A stretch of 64,000 bases of DNA from Macrostomum hystrix (taxonomy: Eukaryota > Platyhelminthes > Macrostomidae). Below the pieces are notes generated by a model. It did not search any database and was not told where the DNA came from. It saw only the letters and a program-made list of their open reading frames with translations. The position numbers and the translations under genes were made by a program. Positions within the stretch are counted from its first letter, which is position 1. Every line of letters starts with the position of its first letter. This document shows positions 1 to 12,500 of this stretch, in pieces. Where the stretch lies: contig CATNEN010000001.1 in assembly GCA_950097015.1 (NCBI GenBank), forward strand, positions 22,869,501 to 22,933,500, read 5' to 3'.

Positions 1-2
1 AC

Positions 3-68
3 CTGCCCACGGACAACTACGGCCACGCTGCGGGAGGCTACTGCGAGTGCCTTTCGCCGTTCGTCTGA
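3..68 (+). CDS. C-terminal end of an unidentified gene (partial)
   Basis: The first 60 bases are GC-rich and coding-like, unlike the AT- and CT-rich DNA that follows. In the frame starting at base 3 they read LPTDNYGHAAGGYCECLSPFV and then TGA at 66-68. A candidate AATAAA lies 370 bases downstream at 441-446, which would give a 3' UTR of ordinary length. The fragment is too short to assign to a family, and its 5' part is outside the window. It could be a chance open frame, so this is a tentative call resting on composition, the stop and the poly(A) signal. Confidence 0.35.
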   Translation: MPTDNYGHAAGGYCECLSPFV

Positions 69-400
69 ATAGTTGTGCGAAAGATGCGTTGTCAATACTT
101 TTCCCTTCTCTCTGTGTTTGTTTCCGCTCACACGCCCCTCCAATTGTACTTTTTCCTCTCTCGCTCCATCTGTTCAACGTCTTAGCTAACCTTAAAATCT
201 CTTTCCTCTCCCTCGTCTATGATTGGCCAGCTGTTCGTCCGTCTCTCTTTCTCCACCCCTCCTTTTCAGCTCTTACCCTCTAGCCCGTCTTGTCTCTTGG
301 TAAATATATTAGATTCTCGGCCACTTTTTGATTGGATAAAGACTGGCTCTAACATTGAAGACTGCTTTAGTTTGAGAAGTTACTGCATGCGTTGACGAGA
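60..400 (+). mobile_element. degenerate LTR-like fragment related to the 19.3 kb element
   Basis: This stretch has the same order of landmarks as the intact 351-bp LTR at 19,325. There is a CT-rich half, then a block around a GATTGG motif (near 221), then an AAATATATT..TCTCGGCC block (near 302-322), then a GGCTCT..GAAGACTG block (near 344-366). The AAATATATT/TCTCGGCC block matches the intact LTR almost base for base; the rest is clearly diverged. I read it as an old solo LTR or relative of that family. The alternative is that it is simply the CT-rich 3' UTR of the gene ending at base 68. Confidence 0.3.
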
Positions 401-440
401 CCCAAAAACAAAAAAAGGAAAATGTGACAGAAGCTGTTTA

Positions 441-446
441 AATAAA
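441..446 (+). promoter_or_regulatory. candidate poly(A) signal AATAAA
   Basis: A canonical AATAAA sits downstream of the TGA at 66-68 and is followed by a T-rich stretch (ACGTTTTTCTTTAC at about 470-484). It would end the transcript of the partial gene at the window start. AATAAA is common in AT-rich DNA, so confidence is low. Confidence 0.3.
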
Positions 447-811
447 CCTTTTAAAAATGATAAATGCTTTACGTTTTTCTTTACAATCGCTTCAGAAAGT
501 AGATTGTGAGAATAGCAACTAATGGCAAGTCATTAAGGAGAAATTTACCCCAATGCTCTTTATGATATTACGAAATAAAAAAATGATATTTTGTCTGGAT
601 TTTTTTGAGAAATTTTAAGCTGAAATATAAAAAACCAAGCGTCAAGTACCACTAGAGACAGATGGATATTGACCTCACGATTTTTAAGGAATTTCGTTCA
701 AGGCTCTAGTGGATTAAAATATTCTTCACAACAGTAGACACTGTAAGAAAATTGCATGGATAACATACATCAAGTATCTATCATTCATCTTATATATCAC
801 ATACATCAAAT
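447..811. other. AT-rich non-coding stretch
   Basis: No open frame of note, repeat or RNA gene is visible between the candidate poly(A) signal and the first minisatellite. Confidence 0.5.
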
Positions 812-1268
812 GAGGCAATCTAACACTCAAATGGGACAATCCCACACTCAAATGAGACAATCCCACACTCAAATGGGACAATCCCACACTCAAATGAGAC
901 AGTCCCACACTCAAATAAGACAATGCCACACTCAAATGAGACAGTCCCACACTCAAATGAGACAATCCCACACTCAAATGAGACAATCCCACACTCAAAT
1001 GAGACAATCCCACACTCAAATGAGACAATCCCACACTCAAATGAGACAATCCCACACTCAAATAAGACAATCACACACTCAAATGAGACAATCCCACAGT
1101 CAAATGAGACAGTCCCACACTCAAATGAGACAGTCCCACACTCAAATGAGACAATCCCACACTCAAATGAGACAGTCCCACACTCAAATGAGACAGTCCC
1201 ACACTCAAATGAGACAGTCCCACACTCAAATGAGACAGTCCCACACTCAAATGAGACAATTCCACACT
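812..1268 (+). repeat. 21-bp minisatellite
   Basis: About 21-22 tandem copies of a 21-bp unit built from ACAATCCCACACTCAAATGAG-type sequence; variants alternate AATGGG/AATGAG and ACAAT/ACAGT. Because 21 is a multiple of three, all three frames stay open on one or both strands, which produces several low-complexity open frames that are not genes. Confidence 0.95.
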
Positions 1269-3537
1269 TATTTTTTTAGTTGATTTATAATCTTTTTCGC
1301 CACATTTTTCTGTTAGAAATAATCAGAAAATGATCGTAATACACTCTCTTTATAAGTAGCGTGCAGCAGAAAAGCATGCTCTTTTTTATTTAGATTTGTA
1401 TTAGAAAGCTTTTTAGTTGTGGGATAAATCGAATCGTATGTTCTAGTATTCGGCTGATTATCGGCGTAATATTATCAACTTCTTGCCTTGAAAGCTAAAT
1501 TCGAACGAATTCTAAGAAATCAAGAATCAGTTGTAACAGCTACTGGTACGCTGAAGCTATGGGGAATTAAGTGCTTCTTTTAGGCTAAGATTAGAACTCC
1601 AAACCTCTCGGCCAGAAGATCGAAGGTCTAACCAGTGGGCTGCGAAGCTCTGGTTGGGCAAAAAAGGCTTTTGTATTGCCCTGTGATCATCTTATCCATA
1701 GCCTTCTCACTTCAACAAAAATCCCAGTCAACTCACGAAAAGCCAGGGAGAAGATTAGCAACATTTCCGCTCGACTGCAGCCGAGCAAGAAGAGGTCTCT
1801 TTAGAATGCAAGATGAGCGACCTTCGTTTGGACTCAGATTCCGGAAATTCCAGAATTTGATATCTTCCGAGGCCAGGAAAATGCTTTAGTCCAGTCTCGT
1901 GGGATGTCATCACGAAGGATTTGATGCATACTTCTACCAGAATGATCTCTAATTCTTGGAATTTATAGCTTTTTTCGTTTGTTTGGTTGATGTAAAAAGT
2001 ACACATTAACGATAATAGTAGATAATGATGCCTAGAAGCTGAGTCTGTCGATTGAAAAAAGCAGCATCAGCAGCTGAGTGTATACCACCGCCTTCGATAA
2101 CACATTCAGGCTCATCTAGGGAGCGCTGAGACGCATGCCAGTGGAAATGTCTCATTACCAGGCATTGTGCCTGGTAAGCTTCTTGGTGCGCGGGGGGTGA
2201 CCCAGAGTAATTACACATCTTCACAGCCTTCCGACCGACCTTCTTCACAAGCTTAACTGTGAAACCTTTCAACTGCATCAGTCACTCTGTTGCCAACGAG
2301 TTTGCTTTCAATGAACTGTCGAAGGAACTCAATAATCCATGTCATTTTTCATGTTTGTTCGGGGTCAAATTTGAGTTTTAAACTCGGAAAAATTAGTTGC
2401 GTGTACTTAAACATGACTTCAGGGGTCATGCGAGAGGATGTTTGAGAGGATTTACGAGGTCGAGGAAACCATGCTGTGTTATCGGCAGATCTGTTCGCCA
2501 AAGGAGTGCGAAAGACTGCATTCTGTGCAGCTGTCTTGCTGTCTATGGCCGTAATCTAAAGTAAATAGTGGGGCACAAATGACAATGTTTTTACCCTTAT
2601 CTCACTCTCGTTCGCTTCTTCTTAGATACTGTCTATGGTCCAAGGCGGCTACAGCAAACCTTTCAGTCATTTGCTCCAACGAACGAGGAAAATCACCTGT
2701 TGTAGTTAGCCTACGCGTGTTAAAACAAGGTTAAAACTAACGAAAGCCCGCCCTCTGCTGTTGTCTATGGTCGAATTCCATAGATATGCACAGCGGGCGT
2801 GCCGTGAAACGCGTTTCACACCCGCTAACTACAATATACCAATTTTGATAGGCTGCAGAGGGCTGAAACGAGGTAAAACGTCGAGGCGCGTAGCGCGTCA
2901 CCAAGCTCTAAGCGAATTTCTTGGATCTTTGGAAAACTGCAAAGGCACGCTTGACAATTGCTAAGTGGCCGTATTCTTGACATAGTCGAAAAGTACATTT
3001 AGTGAATTCAAATGGAGTTGTACTGGCACCAGATGCCAATGTGAGGGTAAAATAGGTCGAGTCACTCAGCATCAAGCAGCAAGCAAAGTGGTCCACACGG
3101 TACCCTGTCTTATGAATTATGACTGGCGAGTCACCAAACCAGATTCTTTATTCATCATGCAGCAGGCTAGAAAAGTGCGCCTGGCGCGGAGATCAGATAG
3201 CAAGCGGCGCATTCATATTGCAATTTCAGGGAGACCGCCCGGCTGCTCCATCATTTCAGTGGGTCGGCGATGCATGGCCTGTCTCAATATTTGCTTTTCA
3301 ACCAGTCTCACCTCCGGCTCCCTACAGAGCACATTCCCGCGAGGATTTTTCTGCCTATATTTGAAGGAAAATTGCTGCTCACGAAATAGACAGCTCGGAG
3401 AAGCAAACATTTTTTGGGCGCCTTTGCGAAAGCCCTGCGTATTTTATATTATTAATCATTGCTTGCCAATAGCGACATCAATTACTTGCTGTAGTTTGTT
3501 ATTTGTTACGAACACTGTTTTAAATTCTCAGTAAGCA
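1269..3537. other. non-genic interval, no confident gene
   Basis: No exon with recognisable protein similarity is visible. It contains a degenerate tRNA-like head on the minus strand near 1590-1650. A possible minus-strand SINE-like segment lies at about 2010-2280, bounded on its left by an ATA/GTA-rich tail. A perfect 16-bp palindrome is centred at 2811/2812. Short open frames here (up to 148 codons) show no family signature. Confidence 0.45.
2804..2819. repeat. perfect 16-bp palindrome
   Basis: GTGAAACGCGTTTCAC is its own reverse complement and is flanked by GCGGG on the left and CCCGC on the right, so a longer imperfect hairpin is possible. Function unknown. Confidence 0.7.
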
Positions 3538-3539
3538 TT

Positions 3540-6500
3540 GTCCGTCTGTCCTTCACCCATCTTTTCCTCCTCACCCATCTCTCACCCATCTCTCCCTCCT
3601 TCACCCATCTCTCACCAATCTATCGCTCCTTCACACATCTCTCTCCAATCTATCTCTCCTTCACCCACCTCTCACCAATCTATCTCTCCTTCACACATCT
3701 CTCACCAATCTATCTCTCTTTCACCCATCTCTCTCCAATCTATCTCTCCTTCACCCATCTCTCACCAATCTATCTCTCCTTCACCCATCTCTCTCCAATC
3801 TATCTCTCCTTCACCCATCTCTCACCAATATATCGCTCCTTCACACATCTCCCTCCAATCTATCTCTCCTTCACCCATCTCTCTCCAATCTATCGCTCCT
3901 TCACACATCTCCCTCCAATCTATCTCTCCTTCACACATCTCTCACCCATCTCTCACTCCTTCACCCATCTCTCCCTCCTTCACCCATCTCTCCCTCCTTC
4001 ACCCATCTCTCCCTCCTTCACATAACCCTCTCACCAATCTATCTCTCCTTCACACATCTCTCACCAATCTATCTCTCTTTCACCCATCTCTCTCCAATCT
4101 ATCTCTCCTTCACCCATCTCTCTCCAATCTATCTCTCCTTCACCCATCTCTCACCAATATATCGCTCCTTCACACATCTCTCACCAATCTATCTCTCCTT
4201 CACACATCTCTCACCAATCTATCGCTCCTTCACCCATCTCTCACCAATCTATCTCTCCTTCACACATCTCTCTCCAATCTATCGCTCCTTCACCCACCTC
4301 TCACCAATCTATCTCTCCTTCACCCATCTCTCACCAATCTATCTCTCCTTCACACATCTCTCACCAATCTATCGCTCCTTCACACATCTCTCACCAATCT
4401 ATCTCTCCTTCACACATCTCTCACCAATCTATCGCTCCTTCACACATCTCTCTCCAATCTATCGCTCCTTCACCCATCTCTCACCAATCTATCTCTCCTT
4501 CACCCATCTCTCACCAATCTATTTCTCCTTCACCCATCTCTCTCCAATCTATCTCTCCTTCACACATCTCTCACCAATCTATCGCTCCTTCACACATCTC
4601 TCTCCAGTCTATCTCTCCTTCACTCATCTCTCACCAATCTATCTCTCCTTCACCCATCTCTCTCCAATCTATCTCTCCTTCACCCATCTCTCACCAATCT
4701 ATCTCTCATTCACCCATCTCTCACCAATCTATCTCTCCTTCACCCATCTCTCTCCAATCTATCTCTCCTTCACCCATCTCTCACCAATCTATCGCTCCTT
4801 CACACATCTATCACCAATCTATCTCTCCTTCACCCATCTCTCACCAATCTATCTCTCCTTCACCCATCTCTCTCCAATCTATCTCTCCTTCACACATCTC
4901 TCACCAATCTATCTCTCCTTCACCCATCTCTCACCAATCTATCGCTCCTTCACACATCTCTCACCAATCTATCTCTCCTTCACCCATCTCTCACCAATCT
5001 ATCTCTCCTTCACCCATCTCTCACCAATCTATCTCTCCTTCACCCATCTCTCACCAATCTATCTCTCCTTCACCCATCTCTCACCAATCTATTTCTCCTT
5101 CACCCATCTCTCTCCAATCTATCTCTCCTTCACACATCTCTCACCAATCTATCTCTCCTTCACCCATCTCTCACCAATCTATCGCTCCTTCACACATCTC
5201 TCACCAATCTATCTCTCCTTCACCCATCTCTCTCCAATCTATCTCTCCTTCACACATCTCTCACCAATCTATCTCTCCTTCACCCATCTCTCACCAATCT
5301 ATCGCTCCTTCACACATCTCTCACCAATCTATCTCTCCTTCACTCATCTCTCACCAATCTATCTCTCCTTCACCCATCTCTCTCCAATCTATCTCTCCTT
5401 CACCCATCTCTCACCAATCTATTTCTCCTTCACCCATCTCTCACCAATCTATTTCTCCTTCACACATCTCTCTCCAATCTATCTCTCCTTCACCCATCTC
5501 TCACCAATCTATCTCTCCTTCACACATCTCTCACCAATCAATCTCTCCTTCACCCATCTCTCTCCAATCTATCTCTCCTTCACCCATCTCTCACCAATCT
5601 ATCGCTCCTTCACACATCTATCACCAATCTATCTCTCCTTCACCCATCTCTCACCAATCTATCTCTCCTTCACCCATCTCTCTCCAATCTATCGCTCCTT
5701 CACACATCTCTCACCAATCTATCTCTCCTTCACCCATCTCTCACCAATCTATCTCTCCTTCACCCATCTCTCACCAATCTATCTCTCCTTCACCCATCTC
5801 TCACCAATCTATCTCTCCTTCACCCATCTCTCACCAATCTATTTCTCCTTCACCCATCTCTCTCCAATCTATCTCTCCTTCACACATCTCTCACCAATCT
5901 ATCTCTCCTTCACCCATCTCTCACCAATCTATCGCTCCTTCACACATCTCTCACCAATCTATCTCTCCTTCACCCATCTCTCACCAATCTATCGCTCCTT
6001 CACACATCTCTCACCAATCTATCTCTCCTTCACCCATCTCTCACCAATCTATCTCTCCTTCACCCATCTCTCACCAATCTATCCCTCCTTCACCCATCTC
6101 TCTCCAATCTATCGCTCCTTCACACATCTCTCACCAATCTATCTCTCCTTCACCCATCTCTCACCAATCTATCGCTCCTTCACACATCTCTCTCCAGTCT
6201 ATCTCTCCTTCACTCATCTCTCACCAATCTATCTCTCCTTCACCCATCTCTCTCCAATCTATCTCTCCTTCACCCATCTCTCACCAATCTATTTCTCCTT
6301 CACCCATCTCTCTCCAATCTATCTCTCCTTCACACATCTCTCACCAATCTATCTCTCCTTCACCCATCTCTCACCAATCTATCTCTCCTTCACCCATCTC
6401 TCACCAATCTATCTCTCCTTCACCCATCTCTCTCCAATCTATCTCTCCTTCACCCATCTCTCACCAATCTATCGCTCCTTCACACATCTATCACCAATCT

Positions 6501-9500
6501 ATCTCTCCTTCACCCATCTCTCACCAATCTATCTCTCCTTCACCCATCTCTCTCCAATCTATCTCTCCTTCACCCATCTCTCACCAATCTATCGCTCCTT
6601 CACACATCTCTCACCAATCTATCTCTCCTTCACCCATCTCTCACCAATCTATCTCTCCTTCACCCATCTCTCACCAATCTATCTCTCCTTCACCCATCTC
6701 TCTCCAATCTATTTCTCCTTCACCCATCTCTCTCCAATCTATCTCTCCTTCACACATCTCTCACCAATCTATTTCTCCTTCACCCATCTCTCTCCAATCT
6801 ATCTCTCCTTCACACATCTCTCACCAATCTATCTCTCCTTCACCCATCTCTCACCAATCTATCGCTCCTTCACACATCTCTCACCAATCTATCTCTCCTT
6901 CACCCATCTCTCACCAATCTATCGCTCCTTCACACATCTCTCACCAATCTATCTCTCCTTCACCCATCTCTCTCCAATCTATCGCTCCTTCACACATCTC
7001 TCACCAATCTATCTCTCCTTCACCCATCTCTCACCAATCTATCTCTCCTTCACCCATCTCTCACCAATCTATCCCTCCTTCACCCATCTCTCTCCAATCT
7101 ATCGCTCCTTCACACATCTCTCACCAATCTATCTCTCCTTCACCCATCTCTCACCAATCTATCGCTCCTTCACACATCTCTCACCAATCTATCTCTCCTT
7201 CACCCATCTCTCTCCAATCTATTTCTCCTTCACACATCTCTCTAATCTATCTCTCCTTCACCCATCTCTCACCAATCTATCTCTCCTTCACCCATCTCTC
7301 ACCAATCTATTTTTCCTTCACCCATCTCTCTCCAATCTATCTCTCCTTCACACATCTCTCACCAATCTATCTCTCCTTCACCCATCTCTCTCCAATCTAT
7401 TTCTCCTTCACACATCTCTCTCCAATCTATCTCTCCTTCACCCATCTCTCACCAATCTATCTCTCCTTCACCCATCTCTCACCAATCTATCTCTCCTTCA
7501 CCCATCTCTCTCCAATCTATCTCTCCTTCACCCATCTCTCACCAATCTATCGCTCCTTCACACATCTATCACCAATCTATCTCTCCTTCACCCATCTCTC
7601 ACCAATCTATCTCTCCTTCACCCATCTCTCTCCAATCTATCTCTCCTTCACCCATCTCTCACCAATCTATCGCTCCTTCACACATCTCTCACCAATCTAT
7701 CTCTCCTTCACCCATCTCTCACCAATCTATCTCTCCTTCACCCATCTCTCACCAATCTATTTCTCCTTCACCCATCTCTCTCCAATCTATCCCTCCTTCA
7801 CCCATCTCTCTCCAATCTATCGCTCCTTCACACATCTCTCACCAATCTATCTCTCCTTCACCCATCTCTCACCAATCTATCGCTCCTTCACACATCTCTC
7901 TCCAGTCTATCTCTCCTTCACCCATCTCTCTCCAATCTATCTCTCCTTCACACATCTCTCACCAATCTATCTCTCCTTCACACATCTCTCACCAATCTAT
8001 CTCTCCTTCACACATCTCTCACCAATCTATCTCTCCTTCACCCATCTCTCTCCAATCTATCTCTCCTTCACACATCTCTCACCAATCTATCTCTCCTTCA
8101 CCCATCTCTCACCAATCTATCGCTCCTTCACACATCTCTCACCAATCTATCTCTCCTTCACTCATCTCTCACCAATCTATCTCTCCTTCACCCATCTCTC
8201 TCCAATCTATCTCTCCTTCACCCATCTCTCACCAATCTATTTCTCCTTCACCCATCTCTCACCAATCTATTTCTCCTTCACACATCTCTCTCCAATCTAT
8301 CTCTCCTTCACCCATCTCTCACCAATCTATCTCTCCTTCACACATCTCTCACCAATCAATCTCTCCTTCACCCATCTCTCTCCAATCTATCTCTCCTTCA
8401 CCCATCTCTCACCAATCTATCGCTCCTTCACACATCTATCACCAATCTATCTCTCCTTCACCCATCTCTCACCAATCTATCTCTCCTTCACCCATCTCTC
8501 TCCAATCTATCGCTCCTTCACACATCTCTCACCAATCTATCTCTCCTTCACCCATCTCTCACCAATCTATCTCTCCTTCACCCATCTCTCACCAATCTAT
8601 CTCTCCTTCACCCATCTCTCACCAATCTATCTCTCCTTCACCCATCTCTCACCAATCTATTTCTCCTTCACCCATCTCTCTCCAATCTATCTCTCCTTCA
8701 CACATCTCTCACCAATCTATCTCTCCTTCACCCATCTCTCACCAATCTATCGCTCCTTCACACATCTCTCACCAATCTATCTCTCCTTCACCCATCTCTC
8801 ACCAATCTATCTCTCCTTCACCCATCTCTCACCAATCTATCTCTCCTTCACCCATCTCTCACCAATCTATCCCTCCTTCACCCATCTCTCTCCAATCTAT
8901 CGCTCCTTCACACATCTCTCACCAATCTATCTCTCCTTCACCCATCTCTCACCAATCTATCTCTCCTTCACCCATCTCTCACCAATCTATCTCTCCTTCA
9001 CCCATCTCTCACCAATCTATCTCTCCTTCACCCATCTCTCACCAATCTATTTCTCCTTCACCCATCTCTCTCCAATCTATCTCTCCTTCACACATCTCTC
9101 ACCAATCTATCTCTCCTTCACCCATCTCTCACCAATCTATCGCTCCTTCACACATCTCTCACCAATCTATCTCTCCTTCACCCATCTCTCACCAATCTAT
9201 CGCTCCTTCACACATCTCTCACCAATCTATCTCTCCTTCACCCATCTCTCACCAATCTATCTCTCCTTCACCCATCTCTCACCAATCTATCCCTCCTTCA
9301 CCCATCTCTCTCCAATCTATCGCTCCTTCACACATCTCTCACCAATCTATCTCTCCTTCACCCATCTCTCACCAATCTATCGCTCCTTCACACATCTCTC
9401 TCCAGTCTATCTCTCCTTCACTCATCTCTCACCAATCTATCTCTCCTTCACCCATCTCTCTCCAATCTATCTCTCCTTCACCCATCTCTCACCAATCTAT

Positions 9501-12500
9501 TTCTCCTTCACCCATCTCTCTCCAATCTATCTCTCCTTCACACATCTCTCACCAATCTATCTCTCCTTCACCCATCTCTCACCAATCTATCTCTCCTTCA
9601 CCCATCTCTCACCAATCTATCTCTCCTTCACCCATCTCTCTCCAATCTATCTCTCCTTCACCCATCTCTCACCAATCTATCGCTCCTTCACACATCTATC
9701 ACCAATCTATCTCTCCTTCACCCATCTCTCACCAATCTATCTCTCCTTCACCCATCTCTCTCCAATCTATCTCTCCTTCACCCATCTCTCACCAATCTAT
9801 CGCTCCTTCACACATCTCTCACCAATCTATCTCTCCTTCACCCATCTCTCACCAATCTATCTCTCCTTCACCCATCTCTCACCAATCTATCTCTCCTTCA
9901 CCCATCTCTCTCCAATCTATTTCTCCTTCACCCATCTCTCTCCAATCTATCTCTCCTTCACACATCTCTCACCAATCTATTTCTCCTTCACCCATCTCTC
10001 TCCAATCTATCTCTCCTTCACACATCTCTCACCAATCTATCTCTCCTTCACCCATCTCTCACCAATCTATCGCTCCTTCACACATCTCTCACCAATCTAT
10101 CTCTCCTTCACCCATCTCTCACCAATCTATCGCTCCTTCACACATCTCTCACCAATCTATCTCTCCTTCACCCATCTCTCTCCAATCTATCGCTCCTTCA
10201 CACATCTCTCACCAATCTATCTCTCCTTCACCCATCTCTCACCAATCTATCTCTCCTTCACCCATCTCTCACCAATCTATCCCTCCTTCACCCATCTCTC
10301 TCCAATCTATCGCTCCTTCACACATCTCTCACCAATCTATCTCTCCTTCACCCATCTCTCACCAATCTATCGCTCCTTCACACATCTCTCACCAATCTAT
10401 CTCTCCTTCACCCATCTCTCTCCAATCTATCTCTCCTTCACACATCTCTCTCCAATCTATCTCTCCTTCACCCATCTCTCACCAATCTATCTCTCCTTCA
10501 CCCATCTCTCACCAATCTATTTTTCCTTCACCCATCTCTCTCCAATCTATCTCTCCTTCACACATCTCTCACCAATCTATCTCTCCTTCACCCATCTCTC
10601 ACCAATCTATCTCTCCTTCACCCATCTCTCACCAATCTATCTATCCTTCACCCATCTCTCTCCAATCTATCTCTCCTTCACCCATCTCTCACCAATCTAT
10701 CGCTCCTTCACACATCTATCACCAATCTATCTCTCCTTCACCCATCTCTCTCCAATCTATCTCTCCTTCACACATCTCTCACCAATCTATCTCTCCTTCA
10801 CCCATCTCTCACCAATCTATCGCTCCTTCACACATCTCTCACCAATCTATCTCTCCTTCACCCATCTCTCACCAATCTATCGCTCCTTCACACATCTCTC
10901 ACCAATCTATCTCTCCTTCACCCATCTCTCACCAATCTATCTCTCCTTCACCCATCTCTCACCAATCTATTTCTCCTTCACCCATCTCTCTCCAATCTAT
11001 CTCTCCTTCACACATCTCTCACGAATCTATCTCTCCTTCACCCATCTCTCACCAATCTATCGCTCCTTCACACATCTCTCACCAATCTATCTCTCCTTCA
11101 CCCATCTCTCACCAATCTATCTCTCCTTCACACATCTCTCACCAATCTATCTCTCCTTCACCCATCTCTCACCAATCTATCTCTCCTTCACCCATCTCTC
11201 ACCAATCTATCCCTCCTTCACCCATCTCTCTCCAATCTATCGCTCCTTCACACATCTCTCACCAATCTATCTCTCCTTCACCCATCTCTCACCAATCTAT
11301 CGCTCCTTCACACATCTCTCTCCAGTCTATCTCTCCTTCACTCATCTCTCACCAATCTATCTCTCCTTCACCCATCTCTCTCCAATCTATCTCTCCTTCA
11401 CCCATCTCTCACCAATCTATTTCTCCTTCACCCATCTCTCACCAATCTATTTCTCCTTCACACATCTCTCTCCAATCTATCTCTCCTTCACCCATCTCTC
11501 ACCAATCTATCTCTCCTTCACACATCTCTCACCAATCTATCTCTCCTTCACCCATCTCTCTCCAATCTATCTCTCCTTCACCCATCTCTCACCAATCTAT
11601 CGCTCCTTCACACATCTATCACCAATCTATCTCTCCTTCACCCATCTCTCACCAATCTATCTCTCCTTCACCCATCTCTCTCCAATCTATCTCTCCTTCA
11701 CACATCTCTCACCAATCTATCTCTCCTTCACCCATCTCTCACCAATCTATTTCTCCTTCACACATCTCTCACCAATCTATCTCTCCTTCACACATCTCTC
11801 ACCAATCTATCGCTCCTTCACCCATCTCTCACCAATCTATCTCTCCTTCACCCATCTCTCACCAATCTATCTCTCCTTCACCCATCTCTCACCAATCTAT
11901 CCCTCCTTCACCCATCTCTCTCCAATCTATCGCTCCTTCACCCATCTCTCACCAATCTATCCCTCCTTCACCCATCTCTCTCCAATCTATCGCTCCTTCA
12001 CACATCTCTCACCAATCTATCTATCCTTCACCCATCTCTCACCAATCTATCTCTCCTTCACCCATCTCTCACCAATCTATCTCTCCTTCACCCATCTCTC
12101 ACCAATCTATCTCTCCTTCACCCATCTCTCACCAATCTATTTCTCCTTCACCCATCTCTCTCCAATCTATCTCTCCTTCACACATCTCTCACCAATCTAT
12201 CTCTCCTTCACCCATCTCTCACCAATCTATCGCTCCTTCACACATCTCTCACCAATCTATCTCTCCTTCACCCATCTCTCACCAATCTATCGCTCCTTCA
12301 CACATCTCTCACCAATCTATCTCTCCTTCACCCATCTCTCACCAATCTATCTCTCCTTCACCCATCTCTCACCAATCTATCCCTCCTTCACCCATCTCTC
12401 TCCAATCTATCGCTCCTTCACACATCTCTCACCAATCTATCTCTCCTTCACCCATCTCTCACCAATCTATCGCTCCTTCACACATCTCTCTCCAGTCTAT

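Noticed and set aside
756-1283. Low-complexity open frames on both strands
   Set aside because: They are by-products of the 21-bp minisatellite.
3538-7245. 1,235-codon open frame of LTNLSLLHPS repeats
   Set aside because: It is the in-frame reading of a 30-bp non-coding array that continues for 12 kb after the frame closes; no splice signals, complexity or domain support a protein.
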